Of a DNA stretch of 10,046 nucleotides, positions 6,779-10,046 are shown piece by piece. Under the pieces are notes generated by a model that saw only the letters and a list, made by a program, of their open reading frames with translations, did not search any database and was not told where the DNA came from. The stretch is taken from contig JAAYGE010000235.1 of NCBI GenBank assembly GCA_012727835.1, positions 1-10,046 of the forward strand, read 5' to 3'. The DNA is from Bacillota bacterium. Lineage in GTDB: Bacteria; Bacillota_H; UBA994; UBA5500. The position numbers and the translations under genes are program-made. Position 1 is the stretch's first letter; every line of letters starts with the position of its first letter.

Positions 6779-6997
6779 TAACTCGCGGTACCACCCTGCT
6801 TATTTCGCCTATCCCGCTGAGGCGCGATAAGCGAAATCGCTCTTGGTGCAGATAACGGCTGCTGCCGTGGTAGTTTCAACTACCCACTCCAGGTTGGCTA
6901 ACATTCACCCACTAGAAGGCCCTCACAGCGCACTAAGCAGGCCTCTCTCTGACTAGGAGGTGTAATGTCTCGACCTTTCATCGCTTTAAGGCTAATT
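6744..6997 (-). promoter_or_regulatory. Alanine T-box riboswitch leader (GCC specifier)
   Basis: A transcription-attenuation leader that senses uncharged tRNA. The T-box AGGGTGGTACCGCG is at 6797-6784. Its UGGU (6793-6790) suits a tRNA with discriminator A, as in tRNA-Ala. Stem I can be drawn: ACATT (6968-6964) plus CACC (6962-6959) pairs with GGTG (6909-6906) plus AATGT (6905-6901). Below it an internal loop has CGAG on the 5' side and TAGCCA on the 3' side, closed by GGT/ACC. The specifier is read as GCC (6898-6896, Ala), followed by the usual purine. Two small hairpins follow (GGTAGT/ACTACC with TGAA loop, 6884-6869; ACGGC/GCCGT, 6868-6855), then an imperfect Stem III (ATTTCGC...GCGAAAT). 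Uncharged tRNA-Ala should favour the antiterminator and expression of the nucleosidase and alaS. The specifier assignment was folded by eye. The 5' end is approximate. Confidence 0.95.
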
Positions 6998-7003
6998 TAC
7001 CCA

Positions 7004-7032
7004 ATCATACCTAAAGGTTAGGACAGTGTCAA
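7004..7032 (-). promoter_or_regulatory. Sigma-A promoter of the T-box/alaS operon
   Basis: Consensus TTGACA (-35, 7027-7032) and TATGAT (-10, 7004-7009) are separated by exactly 17 bases on the minus strand. Transcription should begin near 6997, giving a leader of about 280 bases that contains the whole T-box. The -35 begins only 7 bases past the stop of the upstream membrane protein gene. Confidence 0.88.
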
Positions 7033-7038
7033 CCACGC

Positions 7039-8106
7039 CTAACTCTGCTCCGACTGAAGCCACCAGTTGTTTGTTATATCAACCAGAATGGCAGCCAGCG
7101 GACCGGCGAGTATCATCCCCGGCACTCCGCCCAATTCGGAACCCAATAACAAAGCAAATATGAGTAATAAGGGATGCACATGTAACTCTTTTCCTAATAC
7201 CTGAGGCACAAGTATAAAGCTTTCGATCTGTTGAACAACAACCTGTATGATAAGCACCTTTAGCCCTAGGCTAGGCGAACGGAGGAAGCCCAGCAAAACG
7301 GCCGGCGTAGCTCCCAATATGGCGCCAATATAAGGAATAAAATTAAAAACGGCTACTAGCAGCCCCAGAGCCAAGGCGTAATCCATCCCTACCATACGCA
7401 TGCCCACAAACATGAGGCCGCCGGTCAGCAAGCCGACCAAAACCTGCCCTCGCACCCAGGCTCCTAACTTAATGTTTATCCGCCCTATGATGTCCAACAC
7501 TCCCGTATGGCACCGACGGGGCACCAGCGCATACAAGCTCTGCCGTATCAGCTCTAAGTCTTTTAACATATAGAAGGTCAATATGGGAACTAAAATAATG
7601 ACCGCCACACTACTGAAGAAGTTAAAGAAAAATTGACCTATAAGGTTAAACAAAGTAGTCAAACCGCCCTGCAGGCGCAGCAAACTATTTTCAATGGACT
7701 CCATAATTACCGGATGTAAATCGATACGCTCATAGCGGGCTGCCAACTCCAGCAGCAATTCCTGTGTCCCAACTGCAATCGACGGCAATTGTTTAATAAG
7801 GCTGTTATCTTGGGCCACGATGGAGGGAATAACAAAAATACCCAGCAATACTACGCCAATCAATAGCGCCACATAGACTACCGCGATGGCTGCAGTCCGC
7901 GACAAGCCGCGTTTTTCTAAGAACCCCACCAGGGGGGCCAAAAAATAGGCTAGTAATAAAGCATAAAAGAAGGGCACTAGGGCGGGAGCTATTTTAGCCC
8001 GTTGGGCATAGATAATAAGAACACCGCCCCCCAGCAACAGCCACCGTAGCCATCGGGAGGGCATAAACCAATGTTCATTAGCCAGCGGCTGGAGGTTACG
8101 CATCAT
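7039..8106 (-). CDS. AI-2E/YrrI-family membrane protein, second of tandem pair
   Basis: Polytopic membrane protein of 355 residues in the AI-2E transporter (TqsA/YtvI/YrrI/PerM-like) superfamily. Members export diverse small solutes; despite the name only some act on autoinducer-2. An N-terminal pair of membrane segments (about 20-90) carries FFYALLLAYFLAPLVGFLEKRG, the family's conserved opening. A long amphipathic region follows (about 105-165), then five or so further segments, with the signature FNFIPYIGAILGATPAVLLG and QQIESFILVPQVLGKELHVHPLLLIFALLLG. The ATG at 8106 overlaps the stop of the upstream paralogue (ATGA), with GGAGG 8 bases ahead; an immediate second ATG (8103) is the alternative. 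It ends in TAG, with an in-frame TAA seven codons on. In B. subtilis the single homologue yrrI also lies just before alaS, so the position is conserved. Substrate unknown. Confidence 0.93.
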   Translation of the reverse strand: MMRNLQPLANEHWFMPSRWLRWLLLGGGVLIIYAQRAKIAPALVPFFYALLLAYFLAPLVGFLEKRGLSRTAAIAVVYVALLIGVVLLGIFVIPSIVAQDNSLIKQLPSIAVGTQELLLELAARYERIDLHPVIMESIENSLLRLQGGLTTLFNLIGQFFFNFFSSVAVIILVPILTFYMLKDLELIRQSLYALVPRRCHTGVLDIIGRINIKLGAWVRGQVLVGLLTGGLMFVGMRMVGMDYALALGLLVAVFNFIPYIGAILGATPAVLLGFLRSPSLGLKVLIIQVVVQQIESFILVPQVLGKELHVHPLLLIFALLLGSELGGVPGMILAGPLAAILVDITNNWWLQSEQS

Positions 8107-9143
8107 ACCTGCTCCCTCCAGAAAATAACTATTTCACGGATCACGGCCGTGATAGGTACTGCAAAAAGTAAACCGACCACGCCGCCAAATTGGGCGCCCA
8201 GCAATAGGGCAAAGATGATCAGAAGCGGATGTAAGCCCAACTGACGCCCTAAGATCTGCGGGGTAATCAGATTGCTCTCCAGCTGCTGAGCTACTACCTG
8301 TACTATTAGTACCTTAACAAACATGAGGGGTGAACGCATGAGCCCCAAGAGCAGGGCAGGCGCAGCACCTATGATGGGACCGAAATAGGGGATGATATTG
8401 GTAATTCCTACTAAAGTACCTAGTACAAGGGCAAAGTCCATCCCCACGACTTCTAAGCCAACAAAAGTAAGGAAACCGACAATGAAACCTACAGTAAGTT
8501 GGCCCCTAATCCATGCCCCCAGCTTATCATCGATACGACTCAAGAGGGCCACTATACGTCCCCGATGGCCTCCAGGTACCAAATTAAGCAAACTTTGCTT
8601 AATCAGTTCGATATCCTTCAACATGTAAAATGACAAAATAGGAATGAGTATGATAGCCACGATGCGGCCTAATAGATTCAAGATAAACTGGGGAATGGCA
8701 TTAAGTAAGCGATCTAAATATACCTGCAGTTTCATAATATTGTTGTTTAACGCTTCAGTAACGGTGGGTGGCAAGTTAAAATGATTGAATTGTTCCTCCA
8801 CCCTAACCAAGAAATCCTGCACCTGTTGTGTTAGGGTGGGCAGTTGTTTAATTAGCCCATTAACCTCATTAACAATGGCGGGAACCGCATATACTCCGGC
8901 CATAACTAAAGCGGCGATAAAAAGGCTGTAGATAATCAAAATGGCTAAAGTTCGCGGCACCCGACGCTTTTCTAATGCCTCAACAAAGGGAGAAAGTAGA
9001 TAGGCTAAGAGAACTGCAAATAAAAAGGGGGATAAGGCAGGCATAATTTGAGCACGTAGGTTATAAAGCACCAGAAGCCCAAAGGCACCACCGGCCCAGA
9101 GCAAGATAGTGCGTGGATTAAGTATAAAGCTAGAACCCCTCAT
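8103..9143 (-). CDS. AI-2E/YrrI-family membrane protein, first of tandem pair
   Basis: A 346-residue polytopic membrane protein, clearly paralogous to the gene that follows it: the two align throughout, for example LLAYLLSPFVEALEKRRVPR against LLAYFLAPLVGFLEKRGLSR, and LESNLITPQILGRQLGLHPL against IESFILVPQVLGKELHVHPL. Membrane segments lie at about 13-30 and 32-52, then 62-85, with a soluble amphipathic stretch near 95-150 and a hydrophobic C-terminal half containing ITNIIPYFGPIIGAAPALLLG. The ATG at 9143 is chosen because GGGAGG lies 7 bases upstream and the family's first hydrophobic segment starts directly after; an upstream extension to 9254 has no ribosome site, covers the promoter and lacks family similarity. 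A TATAAT at 9177-9182 gives it a promoter. It is translationally coupled to the next gene by ATGA. A solute exporter role is inferred from the family only. Confidence 0.93.
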   Translation of the reverse strand: MRGSSFILNPRTILLWAGGAFGLLVLYNLRAQIMPALSPFLFAVLLAYLLSPFVEALEKRRVPRTLAILIIYSLFIAALVMAGVYAVPAIVNEVNGLIKQLPTLTQQVQDFLVRVEEQFNHFNLPPTVTEALNNNIMKLQVYLDRLLNAIPQFILNLLGRIVAIILIPILSFYMLKDIELIKQSLLNLVPGGHRGRIVALLSRIDDKLGAWIRGQLTVGFIVGFLTFVGLEVVGMDFALVLGTLVGITNIIPYFGPIIGAAPALLLGLMRSPLMFVKVLIVQVVAQQLESNLITPQILGRQLGLHPLLIIFALLLGAQFGGVVGLLFAVPITAVIREIVIFWREQV

Positions 9144-9176
9144 CTCTCTACCTCCCTTCGTAGACGCTATAGCCCC

Positions 9177-9205
9177 ATTATAACCTAAACTTGGGTGAGC
9201 AAAAA
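9177..9205 (-). promoter_or_regulatory. Candidate promoter of the AI-2E-family pair
   Basis: A perfect TATAAT (9177-9182) lies 17 bases from TTTTTG (9200-9205), a poor -35, on the minus strand, 34 bases ahead of the ATG at 9143. The strong -10, the location after a hairpin and the orientation support it. The -35 is weak. Confidence 0.58.
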
Positions 9206-9256
9206 CCTTTATCCACAACAATAGGCCAAATTTTTGTAAGGGTCCCCTAGACATGG

Positions 9257-9294
9257 CAAGGGGCTGTACAAACTTTAGTTTGCACAGCCCCTTG
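9257..9294 (-). terminator. Long hairpin after the ytxH-like gene, probable terminator without U-tract
   Basis: An 11-bp perfect stem (CAAGGGGCTGT with ACAGCCCCTTG), one A-C mismatch, a further 5 bp (CAAAC with GTTTG) and a 4-base loop. It begins 10 bases past the ytxH-like stop. On the minus strand the stem is followed by CCATGTC, not by U residues, and the plus strand has no U run either. A terminator or 3'-end stabiliser is the likely role from position; the missing U-tract lowers confidence. Confidence 0.55.
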
Positions 9295-9304
9295 AAAATG
9301 GGAG

Positions 9305-9487
9305 TTAGTGTATCGGCATCATGCGGGATGCCCGGTCTTTAACTCTAGCCATCATCTCATTGCCACGATCAAGAAAATCGTCGGCTAAGCGTTGCAACCG
9401 GCGCTCCTGCCTGCTACTCAAGGACATTCCATAATAGGCTCCTAATACCCCACCAATGATCATACCCGCAATTAAGCCTCGCCGCAT
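9305..9487 (-). CDS. Small YtxH-like single-pass membrane protein
   Basis: A 60-residue protein with an N-terminal Gly-rich hydrophobic segment (LIAGMIIGGVLGAYYGMSL, about residues 5-23), followed by a charged helix rich in Arg, Asp and Met (LQRLADDFLDRGNEMMARVK). This layout resembles YtxH-like (gas-vesicle/general-stress-associated) small membrane proteins, but the sequence is too short for a firm family call. AAGGAGG lies 7 bases ahead of the ATG at 9487. It starts 18 bases after the zinc-ribbon gene stops and is followed by a strong hairpin, so it is probably the last gene of the block that includes the PRC-barrel protein. Stop TAA. No function can be assigned from sequence. Confidence 0.8.
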   Translation of the reverse strand: MRRGLIAGMIIGGVLGAYYGMSLSSRQERRLQRLADDFLDRGNEMMARVKDRASRMMPIH

Positions 9488-9505
9488 GCCTAATCCTCCT
9501 TCTTA

Positions 9506-9682
9506 TCAATTATTCGGCTGCTCTGTTAGCGATACTAAGGTACCGTCGTCGGCCACTTGAAATTGCACAATACCCTGCTTGCGCTTAGCAAACTCGATAC
9601 AACAATCGGCACAATAAAATTGCTCATGTCCAACTTTGCCGACAGCCCTACTACCACAATTGGGACAAAGCCATAGATTCAA
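9506..9682 (-). CDS. Small zinc-ribbon protein of unknown function
   Basis: A 58-residue protein with two Cys pairs, CPNC near residues 6-9 and CADC near 28-31, set about 20 residues apart: a compact zinc ribbon predicted to bind one Zn. A further Cys follows CADC directly. The rest is a short basic stretch (FAKRKQGIVQF) and a polar tail. The start is set at TTG 9682 because AGGTG (9694-9690) lies 7 bases ahead of it. The in-frame GTG at 9697 would put that ribosome site inside the coding region and overlap the PRC-barrel gene's end by 11 bases. With the TTG start the gene begins 4 bases after the preceding stop, pointing to coupling. It could be an RNA- or protein-binding adaptor; nothing specific is shown. 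Confidence 0.78.
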   Translation of the reverse strand: MNLWLCPNCGSRAVGKVGHEQFYCADCCIEFAKRKQGIVQFQVADDGTLVSLTEQPNN

Positions 9683-9686
9683 ACTT

Positions 9687-10046
9687 TCACACCTCACTAC
9701 TACCGGTTACCTGGTTATATTCCATCAGCAGTTGCTCCACCGACTCTTCCGCCGCCACTGCGATGATCACATGTTCCTCCCCAATGACCGGTTGACTGGG
9801 TGCGGGTAGCACCGCCGACCCTTCCAATAGGCTTTGTAGCAAACCATCGGCCAGCAGGTAGTGGGTGATAGTGCCGCTGTGAGGATCAAAAAAGACATCT
9901 TGCAGCGCTCCTATAGCCTCGCCGTCGGTAGTAAGAACCTGTCGACCGAATAGTTTCTCTTCCGTATCCGCCGGTGGTATTTCTTCCAATAACTGAGGTA
10001 AGGTGCGAGTTTTCTCCCCATCTTTGACCAGAACCGCATCCTGTCC
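9687..10046 (-). CDS. PRC-barrel domain protein (YrrD-like), N-terminus outside window
   Basis: Partial protein: the frame is open from the window edge (10046) to TGA at 9687, giving 119 residues of its C-terminal part. The middle contains a PRC-barrel pattern, FGRQVLTTDGEAIGALQDVFFDP followed by ITHYLLADGLLQSLLEGSAVLP, the beta-sheet module also found in photosynthetic reaction centre subunit H and RimM. The stretch upstream, DAVLVKDGEKTRTLPQLLEE, looks like the linker or the end of a first PRC domain, as in B. subtilis YrrD, whose gene lies in the same chromosomal neighbourhood. No membrane segment or Cys is visible. A TTG at 9989 could serve as a start but has no ribosome site and would cut the domain context, so it is rejected. 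Role unknown; likely cytoplasmic. Confidence 0.85.
   Translation of the reverse strand, partial: GQDAVLVKDGEKTRTLPQLLEEIPPADTEEKLFGRQVLTTDGEAIGALQDVFFDPHSGTITHYLLADGLLQSLLEGSAVLPAPSQPVIGEEHVIIAVAAEESVEQLLMEYNQVTGSSEV

Noticed and set aside
6717..6794. An N-terminal extension of the nucleosidase frame up to 6794.
   Set aside because: It only translates the T-box and terminator hairpin. The ATG at 6716 has a proper ribosome site and matches the family's N-terminus.
9144..9254. An N-terminal extension of the first AI-2E gene to 9254.
   Set aside because: The stretch covers the promoter and part of the hairpin, with no ribosome site. GGGAGG places the start at 9143.
1..10046. Mobile elements, CRISPR arrays, tRNA or rRNA genes, phage or defence systems.
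   Set aside because: All coding space is taken by housekeeping genes in a conserved order. No regularly spaced repeats, transposase motifs or tRNA cloverleaf were seen by eye.

Overview
The window looks like chromosome from a Gram-positive Firmicute, probably a Clostridia/Peptococcaceae-type anaerobe. The evidence is strong AGGAGG-type ribosome sites, sigma-A-like promoters, a T-box riboswitch, IreB, YrzB and MltG, and a gene order recalling the Bacillus subtilis yrrD...yrrI-alaS-yrzL(ireB)-yrrK(ruvX)-yrzB-yrrL(mltG) segment. The lineage is inferred from gene content and order only. Every supported gene lies on the minus strand, so transcription runs from position 10046 towards 1.

Reading in the direction of transcription, the first block (10046 to about 9300) holds a PRC-barrel protein cut by the window edge, a small zinc-ribbon protein and a YtxH-like membrane protein. 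It ends in a long perfect hairpin. The second block (9205 to 7039) has its own promoter and two tandem, translationally coupled AI-2E/YrrI-family membrane proteins.

The third block starts at a near-consensus promoter (7004-7032), followed by a T-box leader whose specifier codon reads GCC (Ala). It controls an MTA/SAH-type nucleosidase and alaS, and probably reads on through ireB, an aldo/keto reductase carrying a two-cluster ferredoxin domain, and ruvX. The last three are joined by 4-base start/stop overlaps. The fourth block has separate promoters for yrzB (DUF1292) and mltG, with a hairpin terminator between them.

The most striking feature is an in-frame TAG inside alaS (4023-4025). It splits an otherwise normal 875-codon alanyl-tRNA synthetase into a 649-residue part (aminoacylation plus half the editing site) and a 225-residue part (the other half of the editing zinc site plus the C-Ala domain). 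The frame is unchanged across the stop. It could be a sequencing or assembly error, a recent nonsense mutation in an essential gene, a split two-subunit enzyme made by reinitiation at the adjacent GTG, or UAG readthrough (suppressor tRNA or pyrrolysine). The sequence alone cannot decide. TAG is also the normal terminator of three other reading frames here, including alaS itself, which weighs somewhat against wholesale recoding.

The second point of interest is that an adenosine-nucleoside hydrolase is the first gene under alanine-tRNA control, directly ahead of alaS. Otherwise this is conserved housekeeping chromosome: no mobile element, CRISPR array, tRNA or rRNA was seen.
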